A stretch of 35,194 nucleotides of DNA from assembly GCA_018000835.1 (NCBI GenBank), contig JAGNJD010000028.1:1-35194 (forward strand), given 5' to 3'. The notes beneath the pieces are model-generated. The model was given only the letters and a program-made list of their open reading frames with translations, was not told where the DNA came from and ran no database searches. Source of the DNA: Candidatus Goldiibacteriota bacterium. Lineage in GTDB: Bacteria; Oederibacteriota; PGYV01; DSYL01. Shown piece by piece: positions 8,760 to 16,359 of this stretch (positions are counted from its first letter, which is position 1; each line of letters starts with the position of its first letter). A program made the translations under genes and the position numbers.

Positions 8760-9422
8760 GTGAAAAACAGATATCTGGTAATATCAATGATGTTGTTTGT
8801 TAGTTTGATAATTAGTTCATGTGCCGGCGTTATTGGATTCAGGAAAACAGGGACTGCAAAATCAGCAGTTAAAGCATCTGAACAAAAGGAACTAACGCCC
8901 GTTAAATTTGAGGATTTTGAGAATGCTACACTTGCAGGCGCATATAGTTACGCAAATAAAGCAGGTGGTGCATCAGCAAATTATATGCTTTCAGGTCCGG
9001 GAGAACCGGTGCATTCCGGACAGTATAGTGCAAAAGCAATAGTAAATACGGGTACTGATTCCGACTGGGGATGCGGCTTTGGTTCTTCTACTTCTTATGG
9101 ACAGGGATATGTAGATGCAACCGGAAGAACAAAAATTTCGCTATGGGTTAAAGCGCCGGAAGGTATGACTTTTTACATATTTTGTAATGAAGCAAGTGCA
9201 AATGGTGCGGATGGTGAGTTTTATAACTCGCCCGATCAGACCGGTGCAGGTGACTGGAAAGAATACGTAATCCCATTTGACGAATTTTTCAGGAATATTT
9301 ATTCCGGCAATCAGACGGGAAATTATGAATTAGACCCGTCAGGCATTGGAACAGTAGGATTACAGGTTGGCGGGAACCAGGGCAAAGGTATTTTATACAT
9401 AGACGATATTTATATTAAATAA
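8760..9422 (+). CDS. Lipoprotein with family-B domain, paralogue of the 6418 gene
   Basis: A 220-residue lipoprotein starting at GTG, 7 bases after AGGAGG. Lipobox ISSC gives Cys21, followed by AGVIGF, close to AGVITL in the paralogue at 6418. The single domain matches that paralogue along its length, sharing YSYAN, GGAS, DWGCGFGS, SLWVKAP, FCNEA, ANGADGE, SPD, GAGDWK and YSGNQ. It ends ILYIDDIYIK. Such a high level of identity points to a recent duplication. The downstream hairpin at 9454 with a T run shows that this is the last gene of its transcription unit. Probable role: outer-membrane glycan-binding lipoprotein, ligand unknown. Confidence 0.72.
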   Translation: MKNRYLVISMMLFVSLIISSCAGVIGFRKTGTAKSAVKASEQKELTPVKFEDFENATLAGAYSYANKAGGASANYMLSGPGEPVHSGQYSAKAIVNTGTDSDWGCGFGSSTSYGQGYVDATGRTKISLWVKAPEGMTFYIFCNEASANGADGEFYNSPDQTGAGDWKEYVIPFDEFFRNIYSGNQTGNYELDPSGIGTVGLQVGGNQGKGILYIDDIYIK

Positions 9423-9453
9423 ATTTTGATTTATAATCTAAAATAAATTGATT

Positions 9454-9486
9454 AAAAGGACAACCCCTTGTGGTTGTCCTTTTTTT
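9454..9486 (+). terminator. Strong rho-independent terminator of the lipoprotein operon
   Basis: AAAAGGACAACC (9454-9465) pairs perfectly with GGTTGTCCTTTT (9472-9483) around a 6-base loop, and the T run continues to 9486. It lies 31 bases after the stop of the last lipoprotein gene. Confidence 0.92.
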
Positions 9487-9632
9487 ATCCCCCTTTTGTA
9501 AAGTGGGACAAAAGAGGACTTGAAAGAATAAATCTCCCCTAATTTATTTTCCCCTTTGAAAAAGAGGGAAAGAGGGGGATTTGTCTTTTTCTTTTCGTCC
9601 TTTGTAAAAGGGGGAAACAGGAGGATTTTAGT
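9487..9632. repeat. Cluster of purine/pyrimidine intergenic repeats
   Basis: Several C-run/G-run units lie in a row. The clearest is a hairpin at 9530-9582, with AAATCTCCCC at one end and AGGGGGATTT at the other. Others read CCCCCTTTTGTAAAGTGGG and GTCCTTTGTAAAAGGGGG. The AAATCTCCCCT motif returns at 10592 and 10884. They look like members of a dispersed intergenic repeat family. The rest of 9633-9830 holds no gene that I can support; only a possible degenerate repeat around 9645-9670 is seen. Confidence 0.6.
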
Positions 9633-9830
9633 AAATAAAATCCACGCAAGATTAAAGCCGGCGGTTACAAAGACAATAAAGCAGTGATTGATAATTTGTG
9701 TTTTGTAATTTGTTCAAGGTATTTTTATGGAATGTAAAGCATTATAAAAGTATTGCGAAAAAATTTTACATGAAGTAACATATTATCATTATAACGCAAA
9801 AAAATTATAAAACTATAGAGAGATATAAAT

Positions 9831-10454
9831 ATGCAAAAACAATCAAAAGCAGGTTTATACATACCGATTCCAGACCCGTTATCTGACAAAAGACAACGTA
9901 AATACGCAGCAATGTGTTCTGGTAGAAACGTACTTGAACTCGGTGGTGTAAAAGGCCAGTTTATTGACCTTGCAATTGAAGCTGGTGCAAAGTCAGTAAT
10001 TTCTATAGACAGGATTCCTATGGATAAAAGAGTAAAAAAAGCCGACATAATAAAATTTTTAAAATCAACAAAGAAAAAATTTGGAGCAGTTTATGCACGA
10101 CACATGCTGGAACATTTTCCTCCTGAAAACGTAGCTGAAATAATTAAAAATGTTTTTAAATGTCTTGAACCAGGCGGTATATTTATAATAGTAATACCAA
10201 ATACAAATAACATTGCAATAGCAACAAGTGAATTCTGGCGTGAATTTGAACACGTAAGACCATATTCGGCAATAGGCATGAAACAGGTACTTGAACGTAA
10301 AGGGTTTATTGATGTTAAAATAAAGCAGGATGAGGATAGCTGGGATAATAGTTTACCAAAGAAAATAATCCGTAAAATAAGAAGTATTATCGTGGGCATA
10401 CCTTATGAATCTCCGGACGTATACATTACGGCAACAAAACCTTTAAAAAAATAG
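9831..10454 (+). CDS. Class I SAM-dependent methyltransferase
   Basis: A 207-residue cytosolic protein of the Methyltransf_11/23 type. Motif I is NVLELGGVKGQF (about 33-44), a slightly unusual E-x-G-x-x-x-G. Asp60 (SIDRIP) probably ends strand 2 and binds the ribose. ARHMLEHF (89-96) is the motif IV region, and CLEPGGIFIIVIPN is the post-III strand typical of this superfamily. The basic C-terminal region (KKIIRKIRSII) resembles that in methyltransferases of sugar and lipopolysaccharide pathways, but the substrate is unknown. The ribosome binding site is weak (AGAGAGA). It stands alone between repeat-rich gaps, which may mean an independent or acquired gene. Confidence 0.72.
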   Translation: MQKQSKAGLYIPIPDPLSDKRQRKYAAMCSGRNVLELGGVKGQFIDLAIEAGAKSVISIDRIPMDKRVKKADIIKFLKSTKKKFGAVYARHMLEHFPPENVAEIIKNVFKCLEPGGIFIIVIPNTNNIAIATSEFWREFEHVRPYSAIGMKQVLERKGFIDVKIKQDEDSWDNSLPKKIIRKIRSIIVGIPYESPDVYITATKPLKK

Positions 10455-10591
10455 GGACAGATCTGTGTAGATGCCCGTTTTTATTTTTAATAGGACGTAA
10501 TTCCTGCCTATTGTAGTTTACCTTTACAGACGCAGGTTTTAATCCGCGGCATTTTTACGTATGTCCTGTAATCAAGTGATTTTTATGCACT

Positions 10592-10649
10592 AAATCTCCC
10601 CTAACCTCTCTTTTCCAAAGAGGGGAAATTATTTTTATCCCCCTTTAGT
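10592..10649. repeat. Dispersed AAATCTCCCCT repeat, copy 2
   Basis: AAATCTCCCCT, then CCTCTTTTCCAAAGAGGGG with a self-complementary CCTCTTT/AAAGAGG stem, then ATTATTTTTATCCCCC. It aligns with the unit at 10884 with few differences. The part of the gap before it (10455-10591) shows only a weak GGG...CCC stem with a T run at about 10455-10492 and a CGCAGGTTTTAATCCGCGG-type repeat near 10530; no gene was seen. Confidence 0.6.
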
Positions 10650-10680
10650 AATACACGTCGCAAGGTAAGATAACGAAATT

Positions 10681-10844
10681 GTAGAGACACAGCTTGCTGT
10701 GTCTCAAAGATAAGCAAGGCGGATATTCAAACGGTGTGCCACGCGACCAGCGTAGAATAAACCGCTGTTTTGTTTTCATAACCATTTGCGAAATATTACA
10801 CGTTTTGCCTTGCATTCAGAGACAGAGCAAGCTTAAGTCTCTAC
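10681..10844. mobile_element. Small element with inverted ends, MITE-like
   Basis: The left end (10681-10705) begins GTAGAGAC and contains the perfect palindrome GAGACACAGC-TT-GCTGTGTCTC. The right end (10819-10844), read on the other strand, also begins GTAGAGAC, keeps AGCTTGCT and ends CTGTCTC. GCAAGGC at 10714 and GCCTTGC at 10807 extend the inverted arrangement. The 164-bp element has no ORF. It could be a non-autonomous mobile element or a REP-type pair; target-site duplications were not recognised. Confidence 0.45.
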
Positions 10845-10883
10845 ATGTTTAAAACGATGGGTGGGAACGATATGATTCAATAA

Positions 10884-10933
10884 AAATCTCCCCTGGTCCC
10901 TCTTTTCCAAAGAAGGGAAATTATTTTTTTATC
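10884..10933. repeat. Dispersed AAATCTCCCCT repeat, copy 3
   Basis: AAATCTCCCCTGGTCCCTCT, then TTTCCAAAGAAGGGAAATTA, then a T run. It is in the same orientation as the copy at 10592 and clearly related. It ends about 45 bases before the promoter of the glycosidase gene. Confidence 0.6.
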
Positions 10934-10978
10934 ACTCAACGTTTGTTGTCATTATATTAGAAAATTTATTTTATACCC

Positions 10979-11007
10979 TTGATTTTAGCGTTTTAATTGA
11001 TTATAAT
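10979..11007 (+). promoter_or_regulatory. Promoter of the GH116 glycosidase gene
   Basis: TTGATT (10979-10984) is followed after 17 bp by a consensus TATAAT (11002-11007). The start of transcription should fall near 11014, giving a leader of about 46 bases. Confidence 0.7.
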
Positions 11008-11059
11008 TAAATAAGATATAATAATAATTTTAGGTGTGAGAGAGAAAGGATAGAATTAA

Positions 11060-14000
11060 TTGTTTAAATTTTTTCGTTTGAATTTTTATATTATTTTAAA
11101 TGTTTTTATACTCCATTTTTTGTCATATTCTTCTCCTATAATTCCTGGAGCTGCATGGAGCAGGGACATAGCAGCATCAGGTTACAAAGATGGTGCACCA
11201 ATCGGCGGATTTGGTGCAGGCACGATAACGTGGAAACTTGACGGAAATTTTTATTTAAGCCGGCTTAACATAGGATATGGCGACGATAACGGCAATTTTA
11301 CGTCGTCTGATACAAATGCACATTTTTATTTTTACCAGAAACCCGTTTCAGGCACTGCGGTAATGAAAAAATTGAATGCAGAAACGCTTGGCAGCGGCCA
11401 GGCAAAATATTATTCTTTGTTCCCGTTTGCGTGGGTTGACTATTATGGAAGTTTGTTTAAAGTAAAGGCAAAAGTTACGCAATTTTCTCCGTTGATTCCA
11501 AATGATTATCAACGGGTAAGTTATCCTCTGGGCGTTTATGAATGGGAACTTAACAATTCAACGTCTGAAACTTATGACGTCGCAGTAATGCTTGTTATTA
11601 ATAACCCTTATGGTGCTTCTGCGACTCTCGCGTCTTCCGGAAATTTTTCAGGAATAGTTTTGAATAAATCCGGGAGCGGTACTCCTACTCTTGAAACCCA
11701 GGGTGAATTTTGTCTCGCATCCGTTTCTTCGGGAAGCACAACCGTTTCGAGAATGTCTTCGTCATCTCTTTCAACCATTGAAAGTGATTTTTCTGCTGAT
11801 GGCGTTCTGGCAAATACGGTTGGCAGCAATACTCTTGGCGCAGTTGCATTTAAAATTACTTTATCCCCCGGACAAAGCGTCAGAATACCGATTGTCCTTA
11901 CATGGGACATACCTGTTGCACAGGCAGATTATGGGCAGAAATGGTACAGAAAATATACGAAACATTTTAACAGAAACGGCACAAATTCATGGGCGATGGC
12001 ACAGGAAGCACTTACAAATCATTCCACGTGGGAAAATCAGCTGGATGCGTGGCAGAATGAAATTTTAACGAATCCATATTATCCATCATGGCTTAAAACG
12101 ATGCTTTTTAACGAACTATATATTTATTTCACGGGCGGCACCTACTGGGAAGATGGTTCTGCGTCTGGTTATGCCGACAATGCAAATGAAAACATGTTTT
12201 CCCATCTTGAATCCTACATTTATCCTTTTTATGGAACGTCTGACGTCAGATTTTATGGTTCCTGGGCTTTATTTTTAAACTGGCCTGATATAGACAAACA
12301 ATGCGTAAAACAATTCTGTGATTCGGTATATCACACACGTTCAGACAGACCCGCATATTTAAATACGACGGCTCATGATTTTGGAGATACCGGGACGATA
12401 TTTACCCAGTGGAATGCATATACTTACAGGGATTCAACTACATGGAAAGATTTGAATTCAAAACTCGTCTTAATGGTTTATCGTGACTGGCATTTAACCG
12501 GAAGAACGGATTCTGATTTTTTAAATTACTGCTGGGAACCGGTAAAAAGAGCAATGAGCAAAGTTAAGAGCCAGGATACGGACGGCGATGGCTTGCCAAA
12601 TTCAAGCGGGATAGACCAGACGTACGATGACATGGATCTGACCGGCAATACTGCATACTGCGGAGGCTTGTTTTTAGCTGCCTGCCTTGCTGCAAAGGAA
12701 ATGGCAACTGCAATGGGAGACAGTGCCCAGGCATCAACCTATCAGTCATGGTATGACCTTGCCCAGCCGAATTTTGAAAGTAAGTTATGGAATGGGACCT
12801 ATTATAAAATAGATACGGAGAGTACCGACACAAACCGCATTATGAGTGACCAGATGTGCGGTCAGTGGTATGCAAAAGCATGCGAATTGCCTGGTATAGT
12901 TCCGGATAACAGGGCAATTTCCGCTTTTCAGAAGATATACGACAATAATTTTAGTTTATTTGGAAGCGGCAGTCATGGTGTCGTAAACGTAATGAAGTCT
13001 AACGGGACAATAGATACGTCAAGCCCCCAGACTCAGGAGTGCTGGGCAGGGACATCATGGGGGGTTATTGCAGGTATGGTTCATCAGGGGATGACGTCGC
13101 AGGCAAATGCAATCGGTCAGAGTTTATATAATACTATATGGAACAATGCACAATACTGGTTCAGAACTCCTGAAGCATGGAGAGTTAACTTAACATCTCC
13201 CCGCGCGTTTTATTACATGCGCGGAAGCACTATATGGGCAGTAAAACGTGCTTATGACAGACTTCCGTATCTTTGTTCACCGAATACCTGCACTCCACCA
13301 CCGACGGCGTCATATACTTATACACCGACGTTTACGCCTACCGTTAATCCATGCGCGGCATCTTATCTCAGAGTGAATTGCGGTGGTCCTGCTGCAACAG
13401 ATTCGCAGGGACGCTCATGGTCGGCGGACCAGGCATATGCAACAGGCGGATGGGGATACGTAAATGGCTCGGCAGAAACGATCGTATCAAATGCAATTGC
13501 AAATACTGAAGACGACGTTTTATACCAGTCCGGCAGATGGGCTTCAAATCTTGAATACAGATTTACTTTGTCAAATAAAACATGGCGCGTCAGATTAAAA
13601 TTTGCTGAAATTTATTCCCCGTTTACAAGTCCAGGACAGCGGGTCTTTAACGTTTTTATAGAAGGAAATCAGGTATTGTCTTCTTTTGACATCGTTGCAT
13701 CATCAGGCGGGCAATATACGGCAGTTGATTATACTTTTGACGTAGTTTTAACGGATGGCGTTTTAAACATAACAACTACAAACATAACTGACAATCCAAA
13801 AATTTCCGCGATTGAAATTCTGGACCCGAGCGTTATGTGCACGGCAACGGTAACAAGAACCGGAACTCCACCAACGCCTACAAGGACTTTGACGGTAACT
13901 CCTACCAGGACAAGAACTTTATATCTTACTTCAACTGCAACCAGGACAAATTCGCCATATTTATCTCCGACAATAACGAGGACTCCAACAATATCGCCGA

Positions 14001-15844
14001 CGTTTACCATAACTCCGATTGTTACCCCAATAAGAGTAAACTGTGGAGGTCCGGAATATAACGATGGAACGAATGTGTGGCTTGCAGACCAGGCATACAT
14101 AACGGGAGGATGGGGATACGTAAATGGAACGGTTGGAACGACTACCGACGCAATAAATGGAACCACCTATGATACTTTATATCAATCAGAGAGATATGCA
14201 TCAAATCTCGAATACAGATTCACGTTACCAGACGGGCAATATCAGATTAATTTAAAATTCGTTGAAATGTACTGGACTGCAAATAATGCAAGGGTATTTA
14301 GTGTTGCTCTGGAAGGAACAACGGTAATAAGTAATCTGGACGTATACTCTACGGCAGGGCATGATTATGCCTGTGATAGGGGGCCGTTTATGGTAACTGT
14401 AACGGATGGGGTTTTAAACGTTGTTTTTACGGCTACGGTTGACAATGCCCAGGTATGCGCCATTGAAATATTGCCGTTACAGCCAACTCCAACGCAGACG
14501 AGAACGAGTACAAATACTGTATTACCAACAGCGACGTATACGGAAACTCCGATACGGACAGATACTTTTACATCAACGTGGACGAGGACAAACACACCAT
14601 CGCCTACATCTACGATGACGGTGACAACTTCGTCGAGCCCCACAGGAACGGCAACATCAACGTGGACACGGATAGCGACGAGGACAAACACGCCGTCGTC
14701 AACGTCCACGGACAGCCCGACAATGACAATATCGCAGACTCATTCTGTGTCGCCTACGATAACGCAAACATGGACCGGCACGCCGCCTACGTCGACAAAT
14801 ACTCCGACACGAACGCCGTCTTATACGATTACCTGGACACATACGCGGACAGAAACGGACACAACTACGTGGACGAGAACAATGACGGAGACATGGACGC
14901 AAACTTCGTCATATACCATTACCCTGACTGCAACGTGGACGAGGACAAACACACCATTGCCTACATCTACGATGACGGTGACAACTTCGTCGAGCCCCAC
15001 AGGAACGGCAACATCAACGTGGACACGGATAGCGACGAGGACAAACACGCCGTCGTCAACGTCCACGGACAGCCCGACAATGACAATATCGCAGACTCAT
15101 TCTGTGTCGCCTACGATAACGCAAACATGGACCGGCACGCCGCCTACGTCGACAAATACTCCGACACGAACGCCGTCTTATACGATTACCTGGACACATA
15201 CGCGGACAGAAACGGACACAACTACGTGGACGAGAACAATGACGGAGACATGGACACAAACTTCGTCATATACCATTACCCTGACTGCAACATGGACGTG
15301 GACAAACACGTCTTTGCCTACATCTACGATGACGATGACAACTTCACCAAGTGTAACGGAAACAGAGACGCCAACACCAACTTCAACGTTTATGGATACT
15401 GAAACGCCTACAATAACAGATACACATACTCCGACGAAAACATGCACTTTAACGCCGACGTTAACTATAACGGATACGATTGAAATAATTGAAATGCCTA
15501 CAATAACGTATACCAATACTCCTGTTGCACAGCCAACAAAAGAACAAATAGAGATAAATGATATTGTTTTATATCCAAATCCTGTAAACCCAAATGGGAA
15601 GGCATACTTAAAATTTAATTTATCAAGAGATTGTAAGATTAAAATAATATTGTATTCAACAGCACTTAGATTGATTATGGAAAAAGATATGGGAAATTGG
15701 CCGGCTGGAGACGATGTTATACCAATAGCGTCTGAATTTTTTAATAAATTAGCAAACGGCGTTTATTATTATTTAATTTTTGCAGAAGATAATTCCGGAA
15801 AGAAAAAGAAATCAAAAATAGAGAAATTAATTATTTTAAGGTGA
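11060..15844 (+). CDS. Giant secreted GH116 glycosidase with malectin domains and sorting-like C-terminus
   Basis: A 1594-residue protein starting at TTG, 9 bases after AAAGGA; signal peptide 1 to about 25. Residues about 30-735 are a glycoside hydrolase family 116 (GBA2-type beta-glucosidase/glucosylceramidase) unit. It has GAPIGGFGAGTI near the start, likely nucleophile Glu384 in SHLESYIYPFYGTSDV, likely acid/base Asp523 in DQTYDD, and CGQWYAKACELPGI and ECWAGTSWG later. Two malectin domains follow (about 769-922 and 991-1138; both RVNCGGP...WGYVNG). Residues about 1140-1490 are a Thr/Pro/Trp-rich stalk containing a 119-residue duplicated unit. The last about 95 residues (IVLYPNPVNPNGKAYLKFNL to KIEKLIILR) resemble a type A C-terminal sorting domain of type IX secretion. 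Probable role: surface or secreted beta-glucosidase-type enzyme; the real substrate is unknown. Confidence 0.88.
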   Translation: MFKFFRLNFYIILNVFILHFLSYSSPIIPGAAWSRDIAASGYKDGAPIGGFGAGTITWKLDGNFYLSRLNIGYGDDNGNFTSSDTNAHFYFYQKPVSGTAVMKKLNAETLGSGQAKYYSLFPFAWVDYYGSLFKVKAKVTQFSPLIPNDYQRVSYPLGVYEWELNNSTSETYDVAVMLVINNPYGASATLASSGNFSGIVLNKSGSGTPTLETQGEFCLASVSSGSTTVSRMSSSSLSTIESDFSADGVLANTVGSNTLGAVAFKITLSPGQSVRIPIVLTWDIPVAQADYGQKWYRKYTKHFNRNGTNSWAMAQEALTNHSTWENQLDAWQNEILTNPYYPSWLKTMLFNELYIYFTGGTYWEDGSASGYADNANENMFSHLESYIYPFYGTSDVRFYGSWALFLNWPDIDKQCVKQFCDSVYHTRSDRPAYLNTTAHDFGDTGTIFTQWNAYTYRDSTTWKDLNSKLVLMVYRDWHLTGRTDSDFLNYCWEPVKRAMSKVKSQDTDGDGLPNSSGIDQTYDDMDLTGNTAYCGGLFLAACLAAKEMATAMGDSAQASTYQSWYDLAQPNFESKLWNGTYYKIDTESTDTNRIMSDQMCGQWYAKACELPGIVPDNRAISAFQKIYDNNFSLFGSGSHGVVNVMKSNGTIDTSSPQTQECWAGTSWGVIAGMVHQGMTSQANAIGQSLYNTIWNNAQYWFRTPEAWRVNLTSPRAFYYMRGSTIWAVKRAYDRLPYLCSPNTCTPPPTASYTYTPTFTPTVNPCAASYLRVNCGGPAATDSQGRSWSADQAYATGGWGYVNGSAETIVSNAIANTEDDVLYQSGRWASNLEYRFTLSNKTWRVRLKFAEIYSPFTSPGQRVFNVFIEGNQVLSSFDIVASSGGQYTAVDYTFDVVLTDGVLNITTTNITDNPKISAIEILDPSVMCTATVTRTGTPPTPTRTLTVTPTRTRTLYLTSTATRTNSPYLSPTITRTPTISPTFTITPIVTPIRVNCGGPEYNDGTNVWLADQAYITGGWGYVNGTVGTTTDAINGTTYDTLYQSERYASNLEYRFTLPDGQYQINLKFVEMYWTANNARVFSVALEGTTVISNLDVYSTAGHDYACDRGPFMVTVTDGVLNVVFTATVDNAQVCAIEILPLQPTPTQTRTSTNTVLPTATYTETPIRTDTFTSTWTRTNTPSPTSTMTVTTSSSPTGTATSTWTRIATRTNTPSSTSTDSPTMTISQTHSVSPTITQTWTGTPPTSTNTPTRTPSYTITWTHTRTETDTTTWTRTMTETWTQTSSYTITLTATWTRTNTPLPTSTMTVTTSSSPTGTATSTWTRIATRTNTPSSTSTDSPTMTISQTHSVSPTITQTWTGTPPTSTNTPTRTPSYTITWTHTRTETDTTTWTRTMTETWTQTSSYTITLTATWTWTNTSLPTSTMTMTTSPSVTETETPTPTSTFMDTETPTITDTHTPTKTCTLTPTLTITDTIEIIEMPTITYTNTPVAQPTKEQIEINDIVLYPNPVNPNGKAYLKFNLSRDCKIKIILYSTALRLIMEKDMGNWPAGDDVIPIASEFFNKLANGVYYYLIFAEDNSGKKKKSKIEKLIILR
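14581..15345 (+). repeat. 357-bp tandem duplication inside the glycosidase stalk
   Basis: Copy 1 spans 14581-14937 and copy 2 14938-15294; they differ at only three positions that I can find, near 14601, 14900 and 14935 of copy 1. One difference changes Ser to Leu and the other two are silent. A third, partial and more diverged copy begins at 15295 and fades by about 15345. The 357-bp unit equals 119 codons, so the frame is kept. Base composition is much richer in C and G than the flanks because Thr is written mostly ACG/ACA. Confidence 0.95.
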
Positions 15845-15849
15845 ATTGT

Positions 15850-16014
15850 TCAGTAAATTTTACCGCAACGCAGGCAAATGAATTTATGGTCATTTTTATC
15901 TATAAGAACTTCAATTTTTCCACCACAATCGCAGACCAGTCTTCTTTGCCCTTTCCTGCGTTCATTTATGATTTTAACGTTTTTTTTCCTTCTATCGCCT
16001 TTTCTTTTTTCCAT
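15850..16014 (-). CDS. Small basic zinc-ribbon protein
   Basis: A 54-residue protein starting at ATG (16014-16012) with AGGTG 6 bases upstream and ending at TGA (15852-15850), only 5 bases beyond the convergent glycosidase stop. The first 26 residues are very basic (MEKRKGDRRKKNVKIINERR, then KGQRRL). The rest has a CxC...CxxC pattern (VCDCGGKIEV, then FICLRCGKIY; Cys28, 30, 47, 50), as expected for a zinc ribbon. The basic RRKGDRR-like stretch also recalls the Arg-rich start of PilZ domains, but no PilZ barrel follows. It could bind nucleic acid. It is supported by the ribosome binding site, the paired cysteines and the convergent fit, not by any recognised homologue. Confidence 0.62.
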   Translation of the reverse strand: MEKRKGDRRKKNVKIINERRKGQRRLVCDCGGKIEVLIDKNDHKFICLRCGKIY

Positions 16015-16275
16015 TTTTTCACCTTTTTTATAATTATATCAAAAAAATAATATAATTCAACAATTTTGATTTTTTCAAAATATGTCGTCCCGGATAAATG
16101 AAACTTAAAGTAATATTATTGTAAAACAAGTAATTTTGGACCAGGAACAAGGAGAAAAAAAGTCAACCCAATAAAGTTGAATAATAACAGGTGCTTTGAT
16201 TTTGTTGCTATATTAAGTTGTTGTTTAATATTTTTGCAAATAATGTTTAATTTGACAAAAAAGCAATGGATTTAT

Positions 16276-16304
16276 TTGACTTATACATTGTTTTTTGATA
16301 TATT
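16276..16304 (+). promoter_or_regulatory. Promoter of the PorV-OmpA gene cluster
   Basis: TTGACT (16276-16281), a 17-bp spacer and TATATT (16299-16304) lie in the AT-rich gap after the zinc-ribbon gene. The expected transcription start is near 16311, immediately ahead of the repeated boxes at 16316-16343. No other feature was seen between 16015 and 16275. Confidence 0.6.
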
Positions 16305-16315
16305 TAAATTAAATA

Positions 16316-16343
16316 GTTTTCGTGAAAACGCTTTTGTGAAAAC
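16316..16343 (+). promoter_or_regulatory. Candidate operator with repeated TTTTxGTGAAAAC boxes
   Basis: GTTTTC-GT-GAAAAC (16316-16329) is a perfect palindrome. A second box, TTTTGTGAAAAC (16332-16343), repeats it directly 14 bp later. The junction TGAAAACGCTTTTG (16323-16336) is close to the central-CG pseudo-palindromes bound by LacI-family regulators. The site lies between promoter and ribosome binding site, a position suited to repression. The LacI-type gene at 21459 is an obvious candidate ligand. Confidence 0.5.
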
Positions 16344-16359
16344 TTGAGGTGGAATTTTT

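Noticed and set aside
10455..10492. Possible terminator after the methyltransferase gene
   Set aside because: GGGACAG...GCCC followed by a T run gives only a 3-bp outer stem with mismatches, too weak to call with confidence.
14578..15402. A 274-codon plus-strand frame, rich in Asp/Asn/Tyr, within the glycosidase stalk, and long minus-strand Val-rich frames there
   Set aside because: They are shadows of the Thr-rich frame: repeated ACN codons read one base off give GAC/AAC/TAC, and on the other strand give GTN. They contain no ribosome binding site and no recognised domain, while the main frame continues through to the C-terminal domain.
15841..16050. A 69-codon plus-strand frame starting at GTG after the glycosidase
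   Set aside because: It is Phe-rich low-complexity sequence with no ribosome binding site, and it is the antisense of the better-supported zinc-ribbon gene.
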